Below, piece by piece: positions 21,041-30,228 of a stretch of 64,000 nt of DNA. Position numbers and translations under genes: made by a program. The DNA is taken from positions 62,001-126,000 of the forward strand of contig JAJVHY010000015.1 in NCBI GenBank assembly GCA_022072455.1, in the 5' to 3' direction. The DNA comes from Verrucomicrobiia bacterium. GTDB lineage: Bacteria; Verrucomicrobiota; Verrucomicrobiia; Palsa-1439. Below the pieces are notes generated by a model, which saw only the letters and a program-made list of their open reading frames with translations, was not told where the DNA came from and did not search any database. The number at the start of each line of letters is the position of its first letter. Position 1 is the stretch's first letter.

Positions 21041-23605
21041 TTGCGAATTCTCACAACACTCATTGGGTTGCTGATCTTGGCTGGCACAGTTGGGGCCGAA
21101 CAGCCGGTGGAACTGCGCGCGTTCGGTGTCCCGCAAACGGATACCGGCGATGTGGCGTCGCAGGCGTTGTTGGAGACGATGGAGGAATTTCACCGGCAGC
21201 ACCCGAATGTGCGGTTGGTGTCGCCGATTGGGTTGCAGATTCCGGGGCGGACGTGGGACCTCCAGCAGTTGATGCAGATTGCCGGCGATGTGGCGCCGCA
21301 CGCGATGTATGTGAATTTCCGGATGTCGGATACGTTCATCCAGCAGCGTTTTCTTTATCCGCTCGACCAATACCTGGAACGCACGGCGGGTGTGACTCTC
21401 AAAGACGGGCATTTGCTGGAGTTGGATGACTATCTCCGGCAACTCGAACGCGGGCCGAATTTTGCGAGTGAAATCGGTCCGCGGGTTGCCCCGCAATGTT
21501 GGCGGGTGATGCGCCGGGCGTGTCCGTATGGCGCGGAATGTCCGTACGTCCATGAATGGCAGGCGACGCCGGCCGCGGTGCATCAGCACGTCTGGGGTTT
21601 TCCGATGCGGACGGTCGTGATGGCGATGTTTTACCGGAAGGATTTGTTCAATGAGGCCGGCTTGCCGGATCACGTGCCGGAGACGATGGAGGAGTTGCTG
21701 GAGTGGTCGCGGCGGTTGACAAATCCGAAACAGAACCGGTTCGGGTTGCGGTTGCATTTACAGGAGTTGTCATGGAGCACGGCGGCATTTCTGTATTCGC
21801 AGGGCGGGCGGATGGTGACGCAGGACACGAACGGGCAGTGGCGGTGTGCGTTCGACAGTGAGGCGGCGGTCGAAGCGTATTATTATGTGGCGCGATTGTT
21901 TCATGAGCCGTTCGAGAATCAGCACGGGCGGTTTGCCGGCGTGGTTTACACGGGAGTAGCCGGGGGCGTGGGGCAGGTGCAGACGGCGCTGGAGTTCAAC
22001 TACCTCAACACGCAGTCCTTTGCCGGGCGCGATTTGAACCAGTGGGGTTTCGGGCCGGTGCCCAAGAGCGCGACGGGCGAGCGGGGGGCGGAGTTCAATT
22101 CAGTGATGTTGGGGATATTTGCCGGCTTGGAGAAGGATCCGGTCCGGCGCGATTTGGCGTGGGAATACATCCGGTTCTACGATGGTCCGGTCGCACGCCG
22201 GAATTTGGTGCGGAAGTACGTCGAGAACGGACTGGGCCGGTTCATGCAACCGAGTTTGTTGCGGGAGGCCGGGTACGCCGACCTGGTGGCGCAGGTGCCG
22301 AAGGGCTGGGAGGCGGCGTATCAAGCCGCGCTGGAAAGCGGGGTGCCGGAACCGTACGGCAAAAATTGCCAGTATGTGTACACCTATCTCTCCAAAGCCG
22401 TGGACCAGATCCGCACCGACAGCACGGTGCGCGACGCGATCCGCACCGGTAACGCAATCACCGCCAAAAACCGGATCCGGGAAATCCTGCAATATCGCGC
22501 GGCCCGCACCAACGAACGGATGCTGGGATTACTCCAACCGGAGGAGCGAGTGTTTCGGACGCGGGTGGCAGTGGCGGTGGCGGTGGCGATCTTGATCATC
22601 TTCACGTTGGTCTTCATCAACGTGTTCAAGACGTTCGGGTCGGCGTACAGCGCGCAATATGGAACGACGCGGGCCGGTCACTGGCAATTTCTGCGGCACC
22701 CGTGGGCGTATCTGATGTTGTTGCCGGCGTTGCTGTCCATTGCGTTGTGGGCGTATTACCCCTTGGCCCGGGGGACGGTGATCGCGTTTCAGGATTACAA
22801 CGTTCGCGGCTTCAGCCGGTGGGTGGGCATGGAGAATTTCGCGACGGTGTTGTTCGATCCGGAGTTCTGGTACGCCGTGTGGATCGCGCTGAAATACGGG
22901 GCCCTCTATATTTTGTTCGGGTTTTGGACGCCGATCGCGCTGGCGTTTTTGTTGACGGAAGTGCCGCGCGGGAAAATTTTGTTCCGGACGATCTTCTATT
23001 TACCGGCTGTGCTCAGCGGGGTGGTGACGATCTTTTTGTGGAAAGGGTTCTACGGCACCGCCGGCATGATCAATCAGGTCATGAATTTTTTCATCGGTCT
23101 GCTCAATCACTTGCCGCGCGTGGAACTGGCGGCGGTCAATACGGTGTGGCTGGACTCGCCGCAGTTTGCGCTGTTTTTTTGTTTGTTGCCGACGGTCTGG
23201 GCCGGGATGGGACCGGGGTGTTTGATTTATCTGGCGGCGCTGAAGACCGTGCCGGAAGAAATCTACGAAGCCGCCGACGTCGATGGCGCCGGCATCCTGA
23301 CGAAAGTGTTTCAGGTGGCGATTCCGAACATCCGGGCGTTGATCGCGATCAACTTCATCGGCGCAATGGTCGGCGTGATCCATAGCGGCGGCGGCTTCAT
23401 TCTGGCTATGACCGGCGGCGGTCCGTACACACCCAACGGCCAGACGGAAGTCATCGGGTTGCATATTTTCTGGCAGGCCTTCGGTTATCTGCGTTTCGGG
23501 GCCGCGACGGCGATGGCGTGGGTGTTGGGGGCCATGCTGATCGGGTTCACAGTCATCCAACTCCGGCGTTTGAGTCGGATGGAATTTCGAACGGCGGGAA
23601 AATAA
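21041..23605 (+). CDS. Fused sugar ABC transporter: extracellular binding protein plus MalF-type permease
   Basis: One polypeptide of about 854 residues joins two parts that are usually separate. Residues 1-19 form a good signal peptide if translation starts at TTG 21041 (LRILTTLIGLLILAGTVGA, then EQP); an in-frame TTG at 20984 would add 19 residues. Residues about 20-490 are a family 1 solute-binding protein (FRMSDTFIQQRFLYPLDQYL, ALYRKDLFNEAGLP-like region, LTNPKQNRFGL). A transmembrane segment near 515-535 (VAVAVAVAILIIFTLVFINV) leads into a MalF-type permease of about six helices with the EAA coupling loop EEIYEAADVDGAG. The stop overlaps the next permease ATG by one base (TAATG). The binding domain would be tethered to the outer face of its own permease. 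The substrate is probably an oligosaccharide, judged from the neighbouring hydrolases. Confidence 0.85.
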   Translation: MRILTTLIGLLILAGTVGAEQPVELRAFGVPQTDTGDVASQALLETMEEFHRQHPNVRLVSPIGLQIPGRTWDLQQLMQIAGDVAPHAMYVNFRMSDTFIQQRFLYPLDQYLERTAGVTLKDGHLLELDDYLRQLERGPNFASEIGPRVAPQCWRVMRRACPYGAECPYVHEWQATPAAVHQHVWGFPMRTVVMAMFYRKDLFNEAGLPDHVPETMEELLEWSRRLTNPKQNRFGLRLHLQELSWSTAAFLYSQGGRMVTQDTNGQWRCAFDSEAAVEAYYYVARLFHEPFENQHGRFAGVVYTGVAGGVGQVQTALEFNYLNTQSFAGRDLNQWGFGPVPKSATGERGAEFNSVMLGIFAGLEKDPVRRDLAWEYIRFYDGPVARRNLVRKYVENGLGRFMQPSLLREAGYADLVAQVPKGWEAAYQAALESGVPEPYGKNCQYVYTYLSKAVDQIRTDSTVRDAIRTGNAITAKNRIREILQYRAARTNERMLGLLQPEERVFRTRVAVAVAVAILIIFTLVFINVFKTFGSAYSAQYGTTRAGHWQFLRHPWAYLMLLPALLSIALWAYYPLARGTVIAFQDYNVRGFSRWVGMENFATVLFDPEFWYAVWIALKYGALYILFGFWTPIALAFLLTEVPRGKILFRTIFYLPAVLSGVVTIFLWKGFYGTAGMINQVMNFFIGLLNHLPRVELAAVNTVWLDSPQFALFFCLLPTVWAGMGPGCLIYLAALKTVPEEIYEAADVDGAGILTKVFQVAIPNIRALIAINFIGAMVGVIHSGGGFILAMTGGGPYTPNGQTEVIGLHIFWQAFGYLRFGAATAMAWVLGAMLIGFTVIQLRRLSRMEFRTAGK

Positions 23606-25488
23606 TGCCCATCATCAGTCACATTGGCGCGCGCTCGTGGAAAGTCCGGACGGTTTACGGGTGCATCTACTTCCTGCTCTTGCTCGGTGCCGCGACGATG
23701 ATCTATCCGTTGCTGTTGATGCTGACCGGCTCCGTCAAAAGCAATGCCGATTCCGAATCCGTCACGCCGTTCCCGAAGTATTGGGGAAATGACACCGTGC
23801 TCTTCCAAAAATACCTCGACTCGAAGTACAATATGGATCTGGCGGCGGTGACCGTGGCGTGGGGTCAACCGCTCGTGAACTGGCCACTCATCCAGCCGCC
23901 CGCGCCCACTGCTGATCTCGACGATTACCTCGCCTGGCGCGTGCAGTGTCCCTTCTGGGAGCTGGGCCACATTCGCGGGCAGGGCACCTTGCCGCTCAAT
24001 GCCCGGTTGTTTCGGCGCGAGATGTCCGCGAAATTCAACCAGGACATTGTGGCGTTCAGTCGCGCGATGGGGATCGCCGCCAAAAACTGGAGTGGCTTAT
24101 TTCCGCCGGGCCAGCCGCCCACCCGGTATCATCGGGTTCCGGAAGGTTTGCGCGCTGAGTTTGCGAAATTTGCCGCCACGCGCCCGGTCGAGGACCGGAA
24201 CCTGGTGAATCTCGATGGCAAATTCTGGCAGGAATATCTCCGGCCCAAATACGGCAACGACATTGCCGGCTACAACCAGACGCACGACACGCACCACGCC
24301 CGCTTGTTGGATGTGCCACTGGCCCGGCGTGCGCCCGCGCATCCTGCCACCCGCGCGGACTGGGAAGCCTATGTGCGCCACAAACTGCCGTTGGAATTCA
24401 TCCGCCTCGACACCCCATTCCCGGCCACGGCACCGACGGGGCAAATTGCCCAAGTCGAATGGGAGGCAAACCTCAAGGACCCGACCGTGGTGCCGGTGCC
24501 TGCCATCGAAGTCTACGGGCCGCGGCAGATGTTCGAGGAATTCGTTGCCCAACGCCGCGGCGTGCCGGTCGCGGAACTCGAACCGCTGCGCCTGCCCGCC
24601 GCCGCAGCAGACTACCACGATGCGCTCACCAACAAACGCGCTTGGCGCTGGGAATTCACGACGCGCAACTACAAACAAGTCTTCGAATACATCGCACTGC
24701 ATGGTCGTGGACTCCTCAACACCTTCATCTATTGCAGCCTCGCGGTCGGCTGCGCGCTCATCGTCAACCCGCTGGCCGCCTACGCGTTGAGCCGGTACAA
24801 ACTGCCGAGCACCTACACCGTCCTGCTGTTCTGTCTGGCGACGATGGCCTTTCCGGGCGAGGTCACCATGATCCCGTCGTTTCTGCTCTTGAAACGGTTT
24901 CCGCTCTGGCCGTTGCTGGCGGGAATCGCGACGTTCCTGCTCACGTTCTACACCGTGGCAAAACTGCGCCCACGCTGGCCGGAGACCGTGCATTTTCTGG
25001 GCGCGCTCGCGACCGGTTTGATCGTCGGCTACGCTGTCGTGCCCCGCGTCTTGGCGCAACCGACCCTGAGCTTGCTCAATACCTTTGCCGCACTCGTGTT
25101 GCCGGGCATGGCGCATGGCTTTTCGATTTTCCTCCTCAAAGGTTTCTTCGACAGCCTGCCGCGCGAGTTGTACGAAGCCGCCGAGATTGACGGGGCCGGC
25201 GAGTGGACAAAATTCTGGACGATCACCATGAATACGTCGAAGCCGATTCTGGCGGTCACGGCGCTCAGTGCCTTCACGCATGCGTACAGCGCCTTCATGA
25301 TGGCGCTGATCATCATCCCCGATCAGAAGATGTGGACGTTGATGGTGTGGATCTACCAGCTCCAGACCTACTCGCACCCGACCGTGGTCTTTGCGTCACT
25401 GGTCATCGCCGCGATCCCGACATTCATCATTTTCGTCCTCTGTCAGAACGTCATCATGCGCGGCATTGTCGTCCCGTCGGAAAAGTAG
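23605..25488 (+). CDS. MalG-type sugar ABC transporter permease with large extracytoplasmic insertion
   Basis: A 627-residue protein, about twice the normal MalG length (about 280-300). The first membrane helix is near residues 18-39 (YFLLLLGAATMIYPLLLML), followed by the usual TGSVKS. Then about 310 residues of soluble, mostly helical sequence (about 45-350) are inserted before RNYKQVFEYIALHGRGLLNT, where the standard permease resumes. A second smaller insertion with one or two extra hydrophobic helices sits near 430-490 (PLLAGIATFLLTFYTVAKL). The EAA loop RELYEAAEIDGAG is present. The ATG at 23605 is chosen because it overlaps the preceding stop; the frame extends upstream to 23518 inside the fused gene. 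The 3' end overlaps the convergent hydrolase gene by 35 bases. Confidence 0.85.
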   Translation: MPIISHIGARSWKVRTVYGCIYFLLLLGAATMIYPLLLMLTGSVKSNADSESVTPFPKYWGNDTVLFQKYLDSKYNMDLAAVTVAWGQPLVNWPLIQPPAPTADLDDYLAWRVQCPFWELGHIRGQGTLPLNARLFRREMSAKFNQDIVAFSRAMGIAAKNWSGLFPPGQPPTRYHRVPEGLRAEFAKFAATRPVEDRNLVNLDGKFWQEYLRPKYGNDIAGYNQTHDTHHARLLDVPLARRAPAHPATRADWEAYVRHKLPLEFIRLDTPFPATAPTGQIAQVEWEANLKDPTVVPVPAIEVYGPRQMFEEFVAQRRGVPVAELEPLRLPAAAADYHDALTNKRAWRWEFTTRNYKQVFEYIALHGRGLLNTFIYCSLAVGCALIVNPLAAYALSRYKLPSTYTVLLFCLATMAFPGEVTMIPSFLLLKRFPLWPLLAGIATFLLTFYTVAKLRPRWPETVHFLGALATGLIVGYAVVPRVLAQPTLSLLNTFAALVLPGMAHGFSIFLLKGFFDSLPRELYEAAEIDGAGEWTKFWTITMNTSKPILAVTALSAFTHAYSAFMMALIIIPDQKMWTLMVWIYQLQTYSHPTVVFASLVIAAIPTFIIFVLCQNVIMRGIVVPSEK

Positions 25489-28159
25489 CCAGCGTCACGT
25501 CACCATTCAACCCACTGGGCCGCGGCTGACCGTACATCAGATTCGTCAGCGTGTTCGTCACGTGCAGTTCGAGCCGGTTGGTGCCGGTGCGCAATGCGCT
25601 GGTGATGTCGAGCCGCCACGGTGACCACAGCAGCTTGCCGGCGGGGCGACCGTTGAGCATGACGACGACGTGATCGCGCGGCGGCCGCGTCAATACCAAC
25701 TCGACCCGCTGGCCGGCAATTTTTTCCCACCGGAAATCCTGGGTGTGAATCATTGTGCCGCTGTAATGCGGGAAGCCGAGTCGGCACCAGTCGCCGGTGC
25801 CGCGCAACGTGCGCCGGGCAACCAAGGTGCCGCCCTTCACCAGGAAATCCCCGTATAACCGGCAGGGATCAATCATGCCGTCGGAAGATTTCTCGATGGT
25901 CACGGTAAATGTCAGCTCGTTCATGCCGGCGCGCACGGGGAGGATGTGTTCCCGGTTGGTGGGGTCGTACCGGTAGACTTTCTTCCACTGGGTGAGTGGC
26001 CGGCCATTGCAGGTGGCGATCCATTCGCCGCGGATCGTTTCGCCTTCGATGACCAGTTGCACCGTGCGCACACCCCGGCAACGGAAACGGGTGCGGTAGA
26101 CGAGTGTTTTCGCTTTCGGCATTTTGGGGTTCGTGGGGATCAAGCCGAGCGCGACCTGGTCAACCGCGCCGTTTTGCGGCACCGCATCATAGTACGGCGC
26201 GAGCTTGGTCGGTTTGCCGTTCAACGTCCAGTGTTGCAGGACCAAGACGTTGTCACTGGCGGGGCGGAGTTGCCAATCCCCCGGTAACACGCGCGCCAGC
26301 CGGCTGGGGGGCGGTGGGGGCGCGTCGAGCCAGCGAGTTTCGTAGCCCTCCAGCCGGTGTGACTGGCCCTGGAGCGTGAAAGTTTCGGCGCGGGGCGCAA
26401 GGTTTTGGAGAAACCAATCGCCGGCTTTCGTCGGTGTGGCGCGAATGTTGCCGGAGCGCGAGTGCAGCGGCCCCGGCCCGGCTTCCGTGCCGGTCTGCTT
26501 CAAGCGTCGGACATGACGCAGCGCTTCGGCGTCGAGCGTGCCGGGCAGATGGATGAGATGCCGGTAGCTGGCCTTGCCGATTTGGATTCGCCGGCCGACC
26601 CTGCGGACGGAGGGGAGATCGAGGTCGTCCACCCAGTGGAAGGGCACGCCGCGTTCCTGTAATTGGAGCGCGAGGCGCATCGCGGTTTCGTAGATTTTGA
26701 CGGCACCGCGCGCGTTGCCGAGCCGCCAGAGGGTGCGCATCGGGCGGACGATGACGACGTCGGTGCGGATGTTGCCGGGGCCGAGGCGTTCGGCGGTGGT
26801 GCGGACAGTGTCAGCCCAATCTTTGAAGTGCGGCCAGAGCGTGCTCGGTTTGTACATCGTCGGCGGCGCGTCGTATTTCCGGTAGCCGTCGAGCCAGCCA
26901 AAGAGGCCGTGGTTGACGAAAAAGTTGATGCCGAGGGAGGCCAGCCATTCGGCGATGCGTTTCATGTCTTGGAGGTTGAGTTGGAAGCCGTTGGCGCCGA
27001 AGAGTTCGCAGCCGGCTTGCGGACAACCGTTTTGGGCGGCGACGGACGCGGCGAGGGTGGGGATGAAATTGAGGATCGGGTGGGCGCGGTCGCCGACGGC
27101 CGGAATGATGAGATCGCAACCGGGGAGGTGAAAGGTTTTGAGGATTTGGGCGATGCTGCCGCAGAGGGCGGCTTCTTGGAGCCATTGTTCTTCTGGGCTG
27201 ATGTGGCCGGTGAAGTTGAGACTGTGTTGGCGGCACCACGTGGCGATGGGTTGGGCCCAGTTTTCGCGGAAGAGGCGGAGGGTAGCTTGCCGGTAGCGGA
27301 GCCGGCATTCAGAGTTGCCGGGACCGGCCAGGGATAACAGGGCGCGTCGGTCTTTTTGGTAGTCGGGCCAGGCGGCGGCAATCGCGTCGCTCCACGGGAG
27401 GGTGTTCCGGTATTTCGGTTCGTCGGTGAAGATGCCGGGAATGGTTTTGCCGAATTCTTTGCCGAAGCGCCGGTAGTATTGGGCGTGGGTGACGTTGAGG
27501 AATTCTTGCGTGGCCGCCCGGTTGGAGACGTCCACGTAGTGGCCGAATGGTTCGACGAAGTCGCCGCCGGTCTGGAGGGTGAAGACGACCAGTTCCCAGT
27601 GCCCCGCCGGCACAGTGCCTTCGAAGGCGGCTTGGGGATGACTCGCGGAGGAACGCGGGCAGTCGTAGAGCTTGGCGTAGTGCGGGTCGTAGTAGTAGCG
27701 GCTGTCCCATTCGCGTTTGATCCACGTGTCGTTGAATGGGCCGATGTGAGCGGTCACGTCCCGCGCTTGTTGGCCACGGACGAGGAAGGCGGCGAGGACG
27801 GGTTCGTGGCCGAGGACGACGCGGTGGTGGCCGGCTGTCAGGCGGTGGCGTTGGATGCGAAGGTGGCGTTCGGCGAAGGTCGGATTGCTGGCGACGACTT
27901 TGCCGCCGGCCACGCCGCTGGGATAGGGGAATTCGTCATAGAGCCAGGCTTTGATGCCGGTTTTTTTCGCTTCGGCAATACACGCGCCGATGGCGGCGAA
28001 CCATTCTTCTGACAAGTACGGCGTGAGCAGTCCTTCGCGCGGATGGAGGAAAAATCCGTCCACCCCGGCGGCGGCCATGGCGCGGACACACTGGCGGAGA
28101 TACGGGATGTCGAGTTGGTGGTTGAGGACGAAAAAGGGAACGACTTGAGCGTTCTTCAT
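25454..28159 (-). CDS. Probable glycoside hydrolase with C-terminal galactose-binding-like domains
   Basis: A 901-residue protein. Residues 1-about 480 look like a TIM-barrel hydrolase (FFLHPREGLLTPYLSEEWF, WLYDEFPYPSGVAGG, GIFTDEPKY with Asp-Glu, HISPEEQW, FFVNHGLFGW). A region with ATPTKAGDWFLQNLA follows, and the end (about 680-890) has two sugar-binding jelly-roll-like parts (VQLVIEGETIRGEWIATCNG and VVMLNGRPAGKLLWSPWRLDI), as in GH2- and GH106-like enzymes. I compare it most closely with unassigned rhamnosidase-like (GH106-type) proteins; the substrate is unknown. No signal peptide is seen. The start is the ATG at 28159, overlapping the AraC-gene stop (ATGA). The frame stays open to 29029, but that part lies over the AraC gene in another frame and is low-complexity Arg/Pro/His. 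Confidence 0.75.
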   Translation of the reverse strand: MKNAQVVPFFVLNHQLDIPYLRQCVRAMAAAGVDGFFLHPREGLLTPYLSEEWFAAIGACIAEAKKTGIKAWLYDEFPYPSGVAGGKVVASNPTFAERHLRIQRHRLTAGHHRVVLGHEPVLAAFLVRGQQARDVTAHIGPFNDTWIKREWDSRYYYDPHYAKLYDCPRSSASHPQAAFEGTVPAGHWELVVFTLQTGGDFVEPFGHYVDVSNRAATQEFLNVTHAQYYRRFGKEFGKTIPGIFTDEPKYRNTLPWSDAIAAAWPDYQKDRRALLSLAGPGNSECRLRYRQATLRLFRENWAQPIATWCRQHSLNFTGHISPEEQWLQEAALCGSIAQILKTFHLPGCDLIIPAVGDRAHPILNFIPTLAASVAAQNGCPQAGCELFGANGFQLNLQDMKRIAEWLASLGINFFVNHGLFGWLDGYRKYDAPPTMYKPSTLWPHFKDWADTVRTTAERLGPGNIRTDVVIVRPMRTLWRLGNARGAVKIYETAMRLALQLQERGVPFHWVDDLDLPSVRRVGRRIQIGKASYRHLIHLPGTLDAEALRHVRRLKQTGTEAGPGPLHSRSGNIRATPTKAGDWFLQNLAPRAETFTLQGQSHRLEGYETRWLDAPPPPPSRLARVLPGDWQLRPASDNVLVLQHWTLNGKPTKLAPYYDAVPQNGAVDQVALGLIPTNPKMPKAKTLVYRTRFRCRGVRTVQLVIEGETIRGEWIATCNGRPLTQWKKVYRYDPTNREHILPVRAGMNELTFTVTIEKSSDGMIDPCRLYGDFLVKGGTLVARRTLRGTGDWCRLGFPHYSGTMIHTQDFRWEKIAGQRVELVLTRPPRDHVVVMLNGRPAGKLLWSPWRLDITSALRTGTNRLELHVTNTLTNLMYGQPRPSGLNGDVTLATFPTGRQCRA

Positions 28160-28992
28160 CGGGCGCGGAGTATGGCACTCGGTGTCGTACCGGTAAAGCG
28201 TTTGTAGACGGTGGCGAAGTGTTGGGAGCTGGCGAAGCCGAGGGCGTGGGCGACTTCGGTCACGGTGGTGTGGCCGCGCGCGAGGCGGCGCTTGGCGGCG
28301 GCGATTTTGGCGCGTTGGATGTATTCGCCAGGCGGGATGCCGGTGTCTTGCTTGAAACGCATTTTGAAGCGGGAGACGGACAGGCCGGCCTGGGCGGCGA
28401 GTGACGGGATGGTGAGGCGATCGGTGAGATGGTCTTCGATGTAGCGCAAGAGTTGGTTTTGCGTGCGGGTGGCCGGCGCGGGGCGGGCGCATTCGATCAC
28501 GCGGAGGAGAAAGGCCGTGACGCGGTTGGCCATGCGGGCGGCGCGTAAGGGCGAGTGTTGCCGGTAAGTGGCGAGGATGTCGTCGAGGAGATCTTTCATG
28601 TCCCACGCGCCGCGAAAATGGCGGGGTTTGATTTGGAGCAGGGCGCGGACGAGCGGTCCGGCCTGCCGGGCCGGTAAACCGAGGAACGTTTGGCCGGCGC
28701 GGGGCAGGCGGAGGATCATCCAGTAGAGGATGCCTTTTTCTTCGGGCGCATCGCCGGTGCTGTGGCGTTCGTTGGGGAAGGTGATGAAGACGTCGCCGCC
28801 GCGCAGGATGTAGTCGCGGTTGCCGACCCGGTAGGTTTGTTGGCCTTTGACAAGGAAACAGATTTCCATCGCGGCGCGGTGTTGATGAGCGGGGAGGCCG
28901 GGTTGAGCGCGGGTGTAGTCGTAGCGGCCGAGCATCCACACGTTGGGGACGCCGGTGCGTTCGAGCCACATTGCGACGCGTCGCCGGGTCAT
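28156..28992 (-). CDS. AraC-family transcriptional regulator
   Basis: A 278-residue regulator. The N-terminal cupin-like sensor domain (about 15-110; LPAHQHRAAMEICFLVKGQ, RGGDVFITFPNERHST) probably binds a sugar. The C-terminal part (about 175-275) has two helix-turn-helix units: SLAAQAGLSVSRFKMRFKQD, then GIPPGEYIQRAKIAAAKRRL and TEVAHALGFASSQHFATVYK with FTGTTPSAILRAR at the end. I chose the ATG at 28992; an in-frame start at 29121 would run into the neighbouring desaturase gene. The stop overlaps the start of the glycoside hydrolase gene, so regulator and enzyme are translated together. The gene is divergent from the desaturase with only 54 bases between them. It is the only regulator visible in the sugar locus and is the likely controller of hydrolases and transporter. 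Confidence 0.93.
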   Translation of the reverse strand: MTRRRVAMWLERTGVPNVWMLGRYDYTRAQPGLPAHQHRAAMEICFLVKGQQTYRVGNRDYILRGGDVFITFPNERHSTGDAPEEKGILYWMILRLPRAGQTFLGLPARQAGPLVRALLQIKPRHFRGAWDMKDLLDDILATYRQHSPLRAARMANRVTAFLLRVIECARPAPATRTQNQLLRYIEDHLTDRLTIPSLAAQAGLSVSRFKMRFKQDTGIPPGEYIQRAKIAAAKRRLARGHTTVTEVAHALGFASSQHFATVYKRFTGTTPSAILRAR

Positions 28993-29046
28993 GTTCGCAA
29001 TAGTATCGCGAGACCGGGCGGAAAGCCAAACGAAAGGCGGGCGCGT

Positions 29047-30042
29047 ATGGTGCGGGTGGTGAACACTCCTGTCAGTTGGTACCGAACGCCGTTGGATAAA
29101 ACCGTCCTGATGGAATTGCACGAGCGCAGTGATTGGCGCGGTGCGTTCCAGACGCTGGGTTTTTTGGGGATTCTGATCGTGACTGGCGGGACGGCGATGT
29201 ATTCATTCCGGCACTGGCCTTGGTGGGCGACGGGGTTGCTTGTGTTTGGGCACGGGATGGTGGCGTCGTTTTACATCAACGGGGTGCATGAACTCATGCA
29301 CGGCACGGTTTTTCGCACAAAGATTTTGAATCGGATCTTTTATCGGGTCTTGCTGTTTTTCAGTTGGGTGGATGATTTGTTTGAAGCCAGTCATGTGCGG
29401 CATCATCAATATACGCTGCACCCAGCTGAGGATGGCGAAGTGGTGTTGCCGATCAAAATCATGGTGCGCGATTTCTTTCGGGATGGGTTTGTTGCGCCGC
29501 ACCTCGCGTGGAAGGCCATCGTGAAAACGATCCGGCAGGCGTGCGGGAAATTTGTGGGGGATTGGGAATTGTCGTTGTGTCCAGCGTCTGATCGGGTGAA
29601 GCGGCGGCGCACGATTGGTTGGGCGCGCACGGTGCTCGTGGGGCATGGGTTGATCTTGGCGGTTTCGATTTACTACAAGCTCTGGCTCTTGCCGGTGTTG
29701 ACGACGTTCGCGCCTTTTTTCGGGGGGTGGCTGTTTTTTCTGTGCAATAGCACACAGCACATCGGCTTGCAGGATAATGTGCCGGATTTTCGTCTGTGTT
29801 GTCGGACGTTTTACTTGAATCCGTTTGTGCGGTTTCTTTACTGGCAGATGAATTACCATACGGAGCACCACATGTACGCGGCGGTGCCGTGTTACAAGCT
29901 CGGTAAACTTCATCAGCTCATCAAACACGACTTGCCGCCATGTCCACGCGGGATTGTGGCGACTTGGCGGGAGATTGCTGCCATCCAAAAGATTCAAGAA
30001 ACGAATCCCGCCTACCAGCACGTCGCTCCCTTGCCCAACTGA
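29047..30042 (+). CDS. Membrane fatty acid desaturase
   Basis: A 331-residue di-iron membrane desaturase/hydroxylase. The three histidine boxes are intact: HELMH (81-85), HVRHH (116-120) and HTEHH (271-275), with NSTQHIG adding another conserved His. Four to five hydrophobic helices flank the boxes. The ATG at 29047 is preceded by AAAGG; the frame extends upstream to 28690 but that part overlaps the AraC gene on the other strand. The substrate could be a fatty acyl chain or another lipid such as a carotenoid or sphingolipid-type molecule. It stands alone, divergent from the AraC gene and about 190 bases before the polysaccharide operon. Confidence 0.9.
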   Translation: MVRVVNTPVSWYRTPLDKTVLMELHERSDWRGAFQTLGFLGILIVTGGTAMYSFRHWPWWATGLLVFGHGMVASFYINGVHELMHGTVFRTKILNRIFYRVLLFFSWVDDLFEASHVRHHQYTLHPAEDGEVVLPIKIMVRDFFRDGFVAPHLAWKAIVKTIRQACGKFVGDWELSLCPASDRVKRRRTIGWARTVLVGHGLILAVSIYYKLWLLPVLTTFAPFFGGWLFFLCNSTQHIGLQDNVPDFRLCCRTFYLNPFVRFLYWQMNYHTEHHMYAAVPCYKLGKLHQLIKHDLPPCPRGIVATWREIAAIQKIQETNPAYQHVAPLPN

Positions 30043-30085
30043 TAGCCCAGCGCAGTTCTTGCGGAAGATGTTACCAAAAAGGGGT

Positions 30086-30114
30086 TTAGGTGACTTATCG
30101 TCCTGTGCTACAAT
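30086..30114 (+). promoter_or_regulatory. Weak candidate promoter for the polysaccharide operon
   Basis: A good -10 box TACAAT at 30109-30114 lies 17 bases after a poor -35 box TTAGGT at 30086-30091. It is in the only sizeable gap (30043-30228) before the run of polysaccharide genes, so a promoter is expected about here. The exact choice is uncertain. Confidence 0.25.
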
Positions 30115-30228
30115 TCGCTCTGGACAATTGAGCTAAACTCAATGACTTATTCCCCTTTGGAAACTATATGTTCGCTCAACCGAGTCTAGCGGCGGCCTAA
30201 ATTTCGGGTTTGGAAATATCCCCCACCT

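Noticed and set aside
28160-29029. N-terminal extension of the glycoside hydrolase frame (about 290 codons)
   Set aside because: It lies over the AraC gene in another frame and encodes low-complexity Arg/Pro/His sequence. The hydrolase features start at the ATG at 28159.
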